From assembly GCF_017377735.1 (NCBI RefSeq), contig NZ_JAFVMH010000004.1, forward strand, positions 62,001 to 126,000: DNA of 64,000 bases, read 5' to 3'. Numbering within the stretch: position 1 is the stretch's first letter; the number at the start of each line of letters is the position of its first letter. Origin of the DNA: Acetobacter garciniae. Its GTDB lineage: Bacteria > Pseudomonadota > Alphaproteobacteria > Acetobacterales > Acetobacteraceae. A model generated the notes under the pieces. That model did no database searches and had not been told where the DNA came from. It was given only the letters and a program-made list of their open reading frames with translations. Below are positions 44,386 to 52,541 of this stretch, in pieces. A program made the position numbers and the translations under genes.

Positions 44386-47193
44386 ATGACCCAGACCCCG
44401 CATCTGGTGCTGGTGGATGGCAGTGGCTTCATCTTCCGCGCCTTTCATGCCCTCCCGCCCATGACCAACCCGGATGGCGTGCCCGTCAACGCGGTGTACG
44501 GGTTCACCAACATGCTGGCCCGGCTGCTGCGCGATCATACCGGCACGCATCTGGCCGTGCTGTTCGATGCATCCCGCCAGACCTTCCGTTCGGAGATTTA
44601 TCCGCAATACAAGGCCCACCGCCCCGAACCGCCCGAAGACCTGCGGCCCCAGTTCAGCCTGATCCGCGAAGCCACACAGGCCTTTGGCGTGCCCGGCATC
44701 GAACTGCCCGGCTGGGAGGCGGACGACCTGATCGCCTCCTACGCCACGGCAATCCGCGCAGCGGGTGGAACCTGCACCATTATTTCCTCCGACAAGGATC
44801 TGATGCAGCTTGTGGGGCCGGGCGTGTGCATGCTCGACCCCATTCGCCAGACGCCCATTGGCCCTGCTGAAGTCGAAGCCAAATTCGGCGTGCCGCCTGA
44901 AAAGGTGGTGGACGTGCAGGCCCTGATGGGCGACCCCACGGACAACGTGCCCGGCGTGCCCGGTATCGGGCCCAAGACGGCATCGGCCCTGGTGGGTGAG
45001 TTCGGAACACTGGAGGCGGTGCTGCAAGCCGCCCCGGAAATGAAGAAATCCAAACGGCGCGACATGCTGATCGAGCATGCGCAGGCCGCGCGGATTTCCA
45101 TGCAGCTTGTCACCCTGGCGCGCGACGTACCCCTGCCCGTGCCGCTGGAAGACCTGCCCACGCGTGAGCCGGATATGCTGGTGCTGGCCGAATGGCTGGA
45201 CCGCATGGGCTTTCGCTCCGTGCTGGCGCGCATGGGTGGGGGCCAGCCGTCGGGCAGCCAGGCCCATCGTGCCGCCCGCGCCACGGCCCATGCCAGCGCG
45301 AACGGCACCCTGCCCACCACTGCCCCCGCCACCGCCGCAACCCCGGCGGGCGAGGTGCTGAGCGCCCCTTACCATCAGTACGAAACCGTCCGCACGGCCG
45401 AGGCCCTGCAAAAATGGGTCACCAAAGCGCAGGAAGCCGGGCTGTGCGCGGTCGATACCGAAACCGACGGTCTGGACCCGCTTTGCGCCAACCTTGTCGG
45501 CTTTTCGCTCTGCCCGGCCCCCGGGCAGGCCTGTTACGTTCCGCTCAGGCATGAAGGCACGCTCGAAGCCCCGGCGGGCGAGCAGTTGGAGGCCAGTGCC
45601 GCCCTGCACCTGCTGCGCCCGCTGCTGGAAGACGATACGGTTCTAAAAATCTTCCATAATGCCAAGTTCGACCTGCTGGTGCTGGACCGCGCGGGGATCG
45701 CGCTGGATACGATCGGCCCGGTGGATGACACGATGCTGATCTCTTACAGCCAGTCGGCCGGGCTGCACGGGCAGGGCATGGACGAGCTTTCGGCCCTGCA
45801 CCTCAACCACACGCCCATTTCCTATGACAGCGTGACCGGAACGGGGCGCAACCGCATTCCCTTCGCGCAGGTGCCCGTGGACAAGGCGAGCCAGTACGCG
45901 GCGGAGGATACCGATGTCACGCTGCGGCTGTGGCACGTGCTGCACCCCGCCCTGCGCCCCGCCAAGGCCCTGGCGCTGTACGAACAGGTTGAACGCCCGC
46001 TGGCCCCGGTGCTGGCCCGCATGGAAAAAATGGGCATTGCCGTGGACCGCGCGGAACTTGCACGCCTGTCGGCCGATTTCGAAGCCCGCATGAAGGATAT
46101 GGAACGCGGCATTTACGATGCGGCGGGCCGTGACTTCAATATCGGCTCACCCAAGCAGCTTGGCGAAATCCTGTTCGATGAAATGGGCCTGCGCGGCGGC
46201 AAGCGCGGCAAGGCCGGCGCGTGGAGCACGGATTCCTCCGTCCTGCAGGATCTGGCCGACCAGGGCCATGACCTGCCGGTGCGCATTCTGGACTGGCGGC
46301 AGCTTTCAAAACTGAAATCCACCTATACGGATGCGCTGCTGCGCCAGACAGATGCGCAAAGCCGGGTGCATACGTGCTTCCAGATGGCGATCACCACCAC
46401 CGGTCGACTGTCTTCCACCGAGCCGAATTTGCAGAATATTCCCGTCCGCACGGAAGAAGGCACCCGCATTCGTCGCGCATTCGTCGCCCCCGAGGGGCGG
46501 CGGCTGATCTCGGCCGATTACTCCCAGATCGAACTGCGCCTGCTGGCCGATGTGGCCGACATACCCGCCCTGCGCGATGCCTTTCACCTGGGCCAGGACA
46601 TTCACGCCCGCACGGCGTCCGAAGTGTTCGGCGTGCCGCTAGAAGGCATGGACCCGCTGACACGCCGCCGGGCCAAGGCCATCAATTTCGGGATCATCTA
46701 CGGCATTTCGGCCTTCGGGCTGAGCAAGCAGCTTGGCATTCCCGCGGGAGAGGCCCGCAGTTATATCGATGCGTATTTCGCCCGCTACCCCGGCATACGC
46801 GACTATATGGAACGCATGAAGGACCAAGCCCAGCGCACGGGCTATGTGCTGACCCCCTTCGGACGCCGCTGCTTTGTGCCGGGCATCGGGGAAAAAAGCG
46901 CGGCCCGCAGGCAATATGCCGAACGCCAGGCCATCAACGCGCCCTTGCAGGGCGGGGCTGCCGATATCATCAAGCAGGCCATGGTCCGCCTGCCCGCAGC
47001 CCTTGACGCCGCGGGGCTGGGTTCGGCACGCATGGTGTTGCAGGTGCATGATGAACTGCTGTTCGAGGCCGACGCGCATGAGGCCGAAGCAGTGGCACAG
47101 ATCGCAAGGACCGTCATGGCGGGTGCGGCACGGCTTTCCGTGCCCCTGGTCGTGGAAACCGGCATAGGCCAGAACTGGGCGGAGGCACATTGA
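44386..47193 (+). CDS. polA: DNA polymerase I
   Basis: A 935-residue three-domain polymerase. The N-terminal 5' nuclease (about 1-290) has VLVDGSGFIFRAFHALPP and TIISSDKDLMQLV. The 3'-5' exonuclease (about 330-520) keeps its acidic residues in CAVDTETDGL, FHNAKFDLLVLD and YAAEDTDVTL, so proofreading should be active. The polymerase domain (about 550-935) has motif A SADYSQIELRLLA, the O-helix RRRAKAINFGIIYG and motif C QVHDEL. The ATG at 44386 gives a standard N-terminus. The SCO-like gene follows after 4 bp. It serves Okazaki fragment processing and repair synthesis. Confidence 0.97.
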   Translation: MTQTPHLVLVDGSGFIFRAFHALPPMTNPDGVPVNAVYGFTNMLARLLRDHTGTHLAVLFDASRQTFRSEIYPQYKAHRPEPPEDLRPQFSLIREATQAFGVPGIELPGWEADDLIASYATAIRAAGGTCTIISSDKDLMQLVGPGVCMLDPIRQTPIGPAEVEAKFGVPPEKVVDVQALMGDPTDNVPGVPGIGPKTASALVGEFGTLEAVLQAAPEMKKSKRRDMLIEHAQAARISMQLVTLARDVPLPVPLEDLPTREPDMLVLAEWLDRMGFRSVLARMGGGQPSGSQAHRAARATAHASANGTLPTTAPATAATPAGEVLSAPYHQYETVRTAEALQKWVTKAQEAGLCAVDTETDGLDPLCANLVGFSLCPAPGQACYVPLRHEGTLEAPAGEQLEASAALHLLRPLLEDDTVLKIFHNAKFDLLVLDRAGIALDTIGPVDDTMLISYSQSAGLHGQGMDELSALHLNHTPISYDSVTGTGRNRIPFAQVPVDKASQYAAEDTDVTLRLWHVLHPALRPAKALALYEQVERPLAPVLARMEKMGIAVDRAELARLSADFEARMKDMERGIYDAAGRDFNIGSPKQLGEILFDEMGLRGGKRGKAGAWSTDSSVLQDLADQGHDLPVRILDWRQLSKLKSTYTDALLRQTDAQSRVHTCFQMAITTTGRLSSTEPNLQNIPVRTEEGTRIRRAFVAPEGRRLISADYSQIELRLLADVADIPALRDAFHLGQDIHARTASEVFGVPLEGMDPLTRRRAKAINFGIIYGISAFGLSKQLGIPAGEARSYIDAYFARYPGIRDYMERMKDQAQRTGYVLTPFGRRCFVPGIGEKSAARRQYAERQAINAPLQGGAADIIKQAMVRLPAALDAAGLGSARMVLQVHDELLFEADAHEAEAVAQIARTVMAGAARLSVPLVVETGIGQNWAEAH

Positions 47194-47197
47194 CCCC

Positions 47198-47833
47198 ATG
47201 ACACCGGCAGGAAAACGCGCGTTATTGATTACGGGTGCCATTATCGCCGTTGCGGGTGCGGGCGGTTACGTCGCCACGCGCTATGCGCTGCACCACAAGC
47301 TGACACTGGACAGCTACGGCAACGCCGTGGGCGGGTCGTTCCGGCTGATGGATTCCACAACCGGCACCATGACGGACCAGACCTTCAGCGGGCGCTGGAT
47401 GCTGGTTCTGTTCGGGGCGACCCATTGCGCGGACGAAGCCTGCACCCCCGCCATGCAGGCCATGACCACGGCCCTGAACGCGGTGGACCCGGGCGGGCGC
47501 AAGGCGGTGATCATTTTTGTAAGCCTGGACCCTGACCGCGACGATGCCGAACGCCTGCGCCAGTACGGCGAAAGCATAAGCCCGCGCGTGGTAGCCGGTA
47601 CGGCCGCCCCCTTCGCGCTGGCTGACCTGGCGAAGGAATACCATGCGCCCATCGAACGCGTGAGCGACCCCGAATGGACCTATGCCATGCGTATGTCGCC
47701 GCAATTCGTGGTGATGGACCCGCAGACCCGCTACCGTGGCAGCATAGACGCCCATGCGGATGCCGCCACCATGACCGAGGCCCTGCGCGCGATCATGGCC
47801 ACGGGGCCCGGCAGCACGGGACCCGGCAAGTAG
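47198..47833 (+). CDS. SCO1/SenC-like thioredoxin-fold protein with altered copper site
   Basis: A 211-residue membrane-anchored periplasmic protein (one N-terminal segment, about residues 8-28) with a thioredoxin fold of the SCO1/SenC family: GRWMLVLFGATHCADEACTP, then VIIFVSLDPDRD and FVVMDPQTRYRG. SCO proteins carry copper to cytochrome oxidase through CxxxC and a distal His. Here the cysteines are spaced C-A-D-E-A-C (77 and 82, four residues between), and the usual HS after the DY motif reads RMS, so the His ligand is not evident. It starts 4 bp after polA and is probably cotranscribed. A thiol-disulfide role is the alternative to copper delivery. Confidence 0.75.
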   Translation: MTPAGKRALLITGAIIAVAGAGGYVATRYALHHKLTLDSYGNAVGGSFRLMDSTTGTMTDQTFSGRWMLVLFGATHCADEACTPAMQAMTTALNAVDPGGRKAVIIFVSLDPDRDDAERLRQYGESISPRVVAGTAAPFALADLAKEYHAPIERVSDPEWTYAMRMSPQFVVMDPQTRYRGSIDAHADAATMTEALRAIMATGPGSTGPGK

Positions 47834-47882
47834 TTCTTTCCACCCAGCCCCGATCCGTCTTGCAGAACTGCCTGGCCTGTCC

Positions 47883-48686
47883 ATGTCCTTCCTGTCTTCC
47901 CTGAACGCTAGCGTGCGGTTTTATGCCTCCCTTGTCGTGACGGGGCTCATTTTCCTGTGCCTGGATACGGGCTCCTTCCTGCTGCGCCGGATCATGCCCG
48001 AAGGCGTGGCGCGCAGGCGGGCGGGGCGGCGCTGGCTGTATGCCATGTCGCGGCTGGCCGTGCGCTACCTGCGGGCGGCAGGCATCATCCAATGCGATCT
48101 GGCTGCACTTGAGGCCCTGGCTGACGAGCAGCATGTCGTGCTGGTGGCCAACCACCCATCGCGCATGGACAGCCTGATCCTGGCATCCGCCCTGCCCCGC
48201 CTGTCCTGCGTGACCAAGGCCTCGATCTGGGAAAGGCCGGTGCTGGGCAGCACCTTGCGCATGGCGGGCTATATCCGGCACGACACGCTACTGCGCGTGA
48301 TCGGCCCGGCTTCCGAACGGCTGGCGGAAGGCTGCCAGCTTCTGCTCTTTCCCGAAGGCACCCGCTCGCGCGCGGGAGACGCGCCAGGCCCCATCCAGCC
48401 CGGTTTCGCCGCCATTGCCCAGCGCACGCGCAGTGCGGTGCAGGTGCTGCTGATTGAAACGGATTCCCCCTATTTGTCGCAGGGCTGGCCCTTTCTCAAA
48501 CGCCCGCCGCTGCCCATGCGCTACGCTGTAAAGACCGGGCCACGCTTTGCCGCCCCCCGGCGCGATGAAGCCAGCGGACGTGCCCTGGTCGAAACCGTGG
48601 AAACCTGGCTGAACACGGCACTGGCCAATAAAGGCCAGCCCCGCCCAGCAAGCCCGGATACAGGCAAGCCAGGCGCGCAGACGTAA
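47883..48686 (+). CDS. Lysophospholipid/glycerol-phosphate acyltransferase (PlsC family)
   Basis: A 267-residue membrane-associated acyltransferase. A hydrophobic segment lies at about residues 10-35. The catalytic HxxxxD-type motif is NHPSRMD (residues about 97-103), and the glycerol-phosphate-binding motif is LLFPEGTRSR (about 155-164). It would add a fatty acyl chain to lysophosphatidate or a related acceptor in phospholipid or ornithine-lipid synthesis. Substrate preference cannot be read from sequence. The gene lies 49 bp after the SCO-like gene in the same direction, so it may end the polA transcript. The C-terminal 30 residues are low-complexity. Confidence 0.85.
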   Translation: MSFLSSLNASVRFYASLVVTGLIFLCLDTGSFLLRRIMPEGVARRRAGRRWLYAMSRLAVRYLRAAGIIQCDLAALEALADEQHVVLVANHPSRMDSLILASALPRLSCVTKASIWERPVLGSTLRMAGYIRHDTLLRVIGPASERLAEGCQLLLFPEGTRSRAGDAPGPIQPGFAAIAQRTRSAVQVLLIETDSPYLSQGWPFLKRPPLPMRYAVKTGPRFAAPRRDEASGRALVETVETWLNTALANKGQPRPASPDTGKPGAQT

Positions 48687-49173
48687 TATCCGCTTCGCCG
48701 GCCGTGGCCACACACCCAGTATAAAGCCGTGCGACCAGCCCGGGCATAAGGCTGCCTGCGCGCCGTTGCCGCAGCAGAAACTGCGCATTCGGATACCGGC
48801 CAAGCCGTTTCCACATCGATACGCAGCCCGCGCAAACCTTGGCGTATAGGGCGCCGGGCTACTGGCTGAAACCGCCGGTCCCTGCCCTCCTGCGTCTGGC
48901 AGACTAGCTGTATCCATAACGCTGCGGGCTGCATCGGGCTGGTTCTCAGCCCCCTGTGCATTCGTGCCGGAGCGTCGCATGCGCTCGCATTTCGGCAACG
49001 GGTGCGTGCTTTTTTTATTTTTGAGAGAACGGTAAAAAGCGAGCTATAGTTTTATCTTCCTGTTCGCGGAGCATGGTTGGTAACACCTTCCACCCCGCTG
49101 CGGGCTACATTCTTGCGCCACCCCGCCCCATCGCCTTTCTGCCGGAAGGGTGAGAGAACACCAAAGGCCGCCC
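48687..49173. other. 487 bp region without recognisable gene, ending in a terminator-like hairpin
   Basis: No convincing protein is seen on either strand, though frames stay open on the minus strand as in much of this G+C-rich DNA. A hairpin followed by seven T lies at 48977-49020, 290 bp beyond the acyltransferase stop, so either that mRNA has a long 3' end or a small RNA is encoded here. No tRNA, RNase P, tmRNA or SRP RNA signature was recognised. Confidence 0.45.
48977..49020 (+). terminator. Terminator-like hairpin with T tract
   Basis: GCATGCGC (48977-48984) pairs with GTGCGTGC (49002-49009) over 8 bp including G-T pairs, and TTTTTTT follows at once. It would stop transcription coming from the left. 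Nothing obvious lies within 290 bp upstream on that strand. Confidence 0.55.
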
Positions 49174-49578
49174 ATGACACTTGACGATGCGCAGACGCTG
49201 CAAGAAATCACCCTGTGTTCGGACGCCTATGAAAAAGCACTGGGCGATAACGACCTGAGCGCGCTGGACGCCATGTTCTGGGACGGGCCGCAAACCGTGC
49301 GCTACGGCGTGGGCGAGAACTTGTATGGTGCAGCGGAAATCGCCGCCTTCCGGCGGGCGCGCAGCGGTGGTTCGCCCCCGCGCACCGTGCTGCGCCGTGC
49401 CATTACCCCCATCGGGACCGAAAGTGCAGTCGTCAGCCTTGAATTCCGGCGCGAAGGTTCGACCCGCACGGGCAGGCAGATGCAAACCTGGATCCGCACC
49501 CCACAGGGCTGGAAAATCCTGGCGGCCCATGTCTCGCTCATGGCAGAACAGCCCGAAACCCAACGCCCCGCGCTGTAA
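49174..49578 (+). CDS. AtzH-like (DUF3225, NTF2-like) protein
   Basis: A 134-residue protein of the AtzH/DUF3225 family with an NTF2-like fold. Marks are YEKALGDNDLSALDAMFWDG, VRYGVGENLYGAAEIAAFRR and TWIRTPQGWKILAAHVSLM. In cyanuric acid degradation AtzH works after AtzE, acting on 1,3-dicarboxyurea on the way to allophanate. The ATG at 49174 is chosen to match the family's N-terminus. AtzG-like and AtzE-like genes follow directly, so the trio is intact here, but no cyanuric acid hydrolase (AtzD) or allophanate hydrolase (AtzF) is in the window. The actual substrate may thus be a different amide. Confidence 0.8.
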   Translation: MTLDDAQTLQEITLCSDAYEKALGDNDLSALDAMFWDGPQTVRYGVGENLYGAAEIAAFRRARSGGSPPRTVLRRAITPIGTESAVVSLEFRREGSTRTGRQMQTWIRTPQGWKILAAHVSLMAEQPETQRPAL

Positions 49579-49665
49579 AAACGCTGCCTTCATAACCCTC
49601 CGTCCGGACTGAACACCCGCCAGACCCGCTTGCCCCGATCCCCCCGCACAAGGACGTTGCCTGCC

Positions 49666-49941
49666 ATGCCCCAGCCCCCCACCGCCCAAACTGGCATGCC
49701 CCAGGCAGGCACGCCCGCGCCAGGTGGCATGCCCGCAAATATCCTTCCGGCAGAGGCTGTTCCCAAAGATGCGACCCTCGCACTGGTGCAGGCCCGTGCG
49801 GCGGCCCTCGGCCTGGTCCTGCCCGAAGCCTGCCTGCCCGGCATTGTCAGCAACACGGACCTGCTTGGCCATTATACGGCTTTGCTGGAACAGGTCGCCC
49901 TGCCCGATCTGTGCGAACCTGCCGGCGAGTACACGCCATGA
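49666..49941 (+). CDS. AtzG-like (DUF4089) small subunit
   Basis: A 91-residue protein whose last 60 residues fit the DUF4089/AtzG pattern (AALGLVLPEACLPGIVSNTD followed by LLGHYTALLEQVALP). AtzG resembles GatC and wraps around the amidase AtzE, which needs it for stability. The first 30 residues are Pro/Gly-rich and poorly conserved. The ATG at 49666 has AAGGA upstream; a TTG at 49630 and later ATG codons are alternatives. It overlaps the amidase start by 4 bp (ATGA), which supports equimolar production of both subunits. Confidence 0.8.
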   Translation: MPQPPTAQTGMPQAGTPAPGGMPANILPAEAVPKDATLALVQARAAALGLVLPEACLPGIVSNTDLLGHYTALLEQVALPDLCEPAGEYTP

Positions 49942-51308
49942 CCCGTTTTGCCAGCGCGCTCGACCTGGCCGCAGACATCCGCTCGGGCAAAACAACTGCG
50001 CTCGCCGTCATTACGGATGTTCTTGCAACCATCCGCCAGCATGACGCACCCATCAACAGCGTGACCCATCTGTTCGAAGAACAGGCCCTTGAACGCGCCC
50101 GCCAGATCGATGCCATGCGCGCACGCGGGCAGGCCCTGCCGCCGCTGGCCGGTGTGCCGTTCGGCGTGAAAGACCTGTTCGACGTGGCGGGCCATGTGAC
50201 CACCGCAGGCTCCGTCGTGCTGCGCGACACACCGCCCGCCACGCAGGATGCCGCCATTGTCCAGCGCCTGAAAGCGGCCGGGGCCATTGTGGTCGCCACC
50301 CTGAACATGGATGAATTCGCTTATGGTTTTGCAACCGACAATGCCCATTACGGCATAACCCGCAACCCGCATGACACGGCCCGCATGGCTGGCGGGTCTT
50401 CGGGCGGGTCGGCTGCTTCTGTTGCCGCGGGTTTCCTGCCTTTTACGCTGGGAAGCGACACCAACGGCTCCATCCGTGTTCCGGCCGCGCTGTGCGGTGT
50501 GTGGGGGCTCAAGCCCACCTTCGGGCGGCTGCCGCGCCAGGGGGCTTACCCGTTTTCGGCCAGCCTGGACGTGGTGGGGCATTTCGCCGGCACGCTCGAT
50601 GACCTGATCAGCACGTTTCATGTCATGGACGCCAGCCTTCCCGTCGCGGGACCCGATGTCAAAACACTGAAGATCGCCCGGCTGGGCGGGTGGTTCGCGG
50701 CCGATATCGTCCCCGCGCTGGAACAGGCCATCGCGCATGTATGCAACGCACTGGGCACCGCGGACAGGATCGAACTGCCCGAAACACCGCAGGCCCGAGC
50801 GGCCTCTTTCCTGATTACCGCCTGCGAGGGCGGGAACCTGCACCTACCCCGCCTGCGCGCGCAGGCCATGGCCTATGATGCCGCCACTCGCGACCGGCTT
50901 CTGGCCGGGGCAATGCTGCCCGCAAACACCTATATCCAGGCCCAACGTTTTCGCAGCCGCTTCCGCCGGGCTGTGCATGCGGCATTCCGGCAGGCCGACG
51001 TGCTGATCGCCCCCGCGGTTGCCTGCGAAGCGCCCCGGCTGGACAGCCCGACCATTGAAATAGGGGGTAAACTGGTATCGGCCCGCGCCAATCTGGGGTG
51101 CTTCACCCAGCCAATCAGCCTGCCGGGGCTGCCGGTGCTGACCCTGCCGCTCCTTGACACGCATACCCTGCCGCTGGGGTTGCAGCTTGTCGCCGCCCCG
51201 GGGCGTGAGACCGCCCTGTTCAGCGTGGCGCGCGAACTGGCGCGCCAGGGGCTGGCCGGGCGGGTGCCAATGCAACACGCCCCCCCCGGCGCGACACCTG
51301 ACACCTGA
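49938..51308 (+). CDS. AtzE-like amidase (amidase signature family)
   Basis: A 456-residue amidase-signature hydrolase. The catalytic triad is visible as Lys78 (GVPFGVKDLFDV), the cis-Ser of GGSSGGSAA (about 154) and the nucleophile Ser178 (SDTNGSIR). Closest known relative by context is AtzE, 1-carboxybiuret hydrolase, which pairs with AtzG. The same arrangement with AtzG- and AtzH-like genes is found here. The last codons and the stop lie in a 7 bp tandem repeat (51293-51348), so the C-terminal residues TPDT come from the repeat. A LysR gene follows after 65 bp and may regulate the cassette. Other amides are possible substrates. Confidence 0.87.
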   Translation: MTRFASALDLAADIRSGKTTALAVITDVLATIRQHDAPINSVTHLFEEQALERARQIDAMRARGQALPPLAGVPFGVKDLFDVAGHVTTAGSVVLRDTPPATQDAAIVQRLKAAGAIVVATLNMDEFAYGFATDNAHYGITRNPHDTARMAGGSSGGSAASVAAGFLPFTLGSDTNGSIRVPAALCGVWGLKPTFGRLPRQGAYPFSASLDVVGHFAGTLDDLISTFHVMDASLPVAGPDVKTLKIARLGGWFAADIVPALEQAIAHVCNALGTADRIELPETPQARAASFLITACEGGNLHLPRLRAQAMAYDAATRDRLLAGAMLPANTYIQAQRFRSRFRRAVHAAFRQADVLIAPAVACEAPRLDSPTIEIGGKLVSARANLGCFTQPISLPGLPVLTLPLLDTHTLPLGLQLVAAPGRETALFSVARELARQGLAGRVPMQHAPPGATPDT

Positions 51309-51348
51309 CACCTGACACCTGACACCTGACACCTGACACCTGACACCT
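51293..51348. repeat. Eight tandem copies of a 7 bp unit
   Basis: The unit GACACCT is repeated eight times without error, followed by GACATAT. It starts inside the last codons of the AtzE-like gene and fills most of the gap to the LysR start at 51374. Because each unit contains part of TGA and seven is not a multiple of three, a stop codon occurs in every frame within 21 bp. Slippage would change only the spacer length. Confidence 0.95.
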
Positions 51349-51373
51349 GACATATCCGGGCAGAAAACAGACC

Positions 51374-52276
51374 ATGCCAGTCTTTTCCCGTTTTCTGCGG
51401 TATTTCATGGCGGTTGCGCGCCATGGCTCCATTCGCAAGGCCTCGGACGAATTGCATATTGCTGCCTCGGCCATTGACCGGCAGATATTGCAGGGCGAGA
51501 AAACATTGGGCACTCCTTTGTTCGAACGCCTGCCATCGGGCCTGCGGCTGACCACGGCGGGGGAATTGCTGCTGACATCGTGCCATCGCTGGTCGCGCGA
51601 TTTCACGGCGCTGCAAACCCAGATCGACAACCTTAAAGGCCTGCGCCGGGGCGAGACGGATATCCTTATTCCCGACGCGCTGACAAAAGGGTTCCTGCCC
51701 ACCCTGCTGGGGCGGCTGCGCGAGAGCCATCCGGGCATCGTGGCCAGCGTGCATGTGCGCAAAAGCCGTGACATGGGCGAACTTCTTGTCAAAGGGCAGG
51801 CCGATTTCGCGCTGATGTTCAACCCCACCCCCATGCGAGAGCTGGCCGTGCGGGCGCAAAAGGACATTCCGCTGGGCTTTGTCTCACCCCCCGGCCACCC
51901 CGTAACGGCCACAGCACCGGCACGCTTCAGCCTGGTGGCGGAATACCCGATGATTATTCCCGCCCCGCCCCTGGCGCTGTGGCATCCGATCAGCATGCTG
52001 GAGGCCGAAACCGGAGTACAGATCACCACCGTCATCCGGACCGACAATATCCAGATGATCAAGTCCCTGGTGATGGAGGGAACAGGTGTCGGTATGCTGA
52101 GCTATCTGGACGTGTATGACGAGGTGCAAAAAGGCCAGTTGGCGTTTACCCCCATCGTCAACCGCAAGCTCTCCCCCCTGCGCCTTGCACTCTGCGTCGA
52201 CCGTTCGCGCCAGCTTTCGACTGCGGCGCGCTTTGTCATGGCCGAGATCGAAGCTTTCTTTTTCAACACGCCCTGA
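51374..52276 (+). CDS. LysR-family transcriptional regulator
   Basis: A 300-residue LysR-type regulator. The N-terminal HTH reads RHGSIRKASDELHIAASAID, followed by LGTPLFERLPSGLRLTTAGE, and the rest is a co-inducer-binding domain. The Ala-Ala-Ser-Ala-Ile-Asp form of the recognition helix belongs to a LysR subgroup often next to amidase or peptide genes. It lies downstream of the AtzHGE-like cassette on the same strand, separated by the 7 bp tandem repeat, and converges with the gamma-glutamyltransferase gene. Either could be its target; the cassette is the more likely by position. Ribosome binding is weak. Confidence 0.85.
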   Translation: MPVFSRFLRYFMAVARHGSIRKASDELHIAASAIDRQILQGEKTLGTPLFERLPSGLRLTTAGELLLTSCHRWSRDFTALQTQIDNLKGLRRGETDILIPDALTKGFLPTLLGRLRESHPGIVASVHVRKSRDMGELLVKGQADFALMFNPTPMRELAVRAQKDIPLGFVSPPGHPVTATAPARFSLVAEYPMIIPAPPLALWHPISMLEAETGVQITTVIRTDNIQMIKSLVMEGTGVGMLSYLDVYDEVQKGQLAFTPIVNRKLSPLRLALCVDRSRQLSTAARFVMAEIEAFFFNTP

Positions 52277-52423
52277 ACGCCAGCCCCCTTGCTATCGTCA
52301 TATCCAGCGGGTGACATGGCTCGGTTTTTCAAAACCCCTTTTAACGGGAAACTGGTTTTCACGACTGATGGCAAAAGGAAACCGTATCGAAAGTCTGGCC
52401 ACGCAATATTCTGGTCAATAGAC

Positions 52424-52504
52424 AAAAGTTTTTGGGTGTCGCCTTTGTTTCAAAAAGGTGACGGTCTTTGAAGCTTTTTGGAAAAAGCTTCACCAAAAAC
52501 TTTT
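52424..52504. repeat. Cloverleaf-type palindromic repeat, full copy 2
   Basis: The outer arms AAAAGTTTTTGGGTG (52424-52438) and CACCAAAAACTTTT (52491-52504) pair over 14 bp with one bulged G. Two internal hairpins follow each other: TCGCCTTT/AAAGGTGA (52439-52461) and the perfect GAAGCTTTTT/AAAAAGCTTC (52470-52491). It is the 324-403 element in reverse orientation. It lies between convergent LysR and ggt genes and could terminate both. Confidence 0.85.
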
Positions 52505-52541
52505 ATCTTTCTTTATCCATGCGTTAATTTTGAAACAGACT

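Noticed and set aside
43441..45609. 722-residue open frame on the minus strand across ilvE, the lipoprotein gene and polA
   Set aside because: It crosses three well-supported genes on the other strand and has low-complexity Gly/Arg/His composition without motifs.
49981..51308. GatA (Glu-tRNA amidotransferase) identity for the amidase
   Set aside because: The AtzG- and AtzH-like neighbours with overlapping ends fit the AtzE arrangement better, and no gatB or gatC lies nearby.
51293..51348. CRISPR array
   Set aside because: The repeats are only 7 bp, directly adjacent and without spacers, and no cas gene is in the window.
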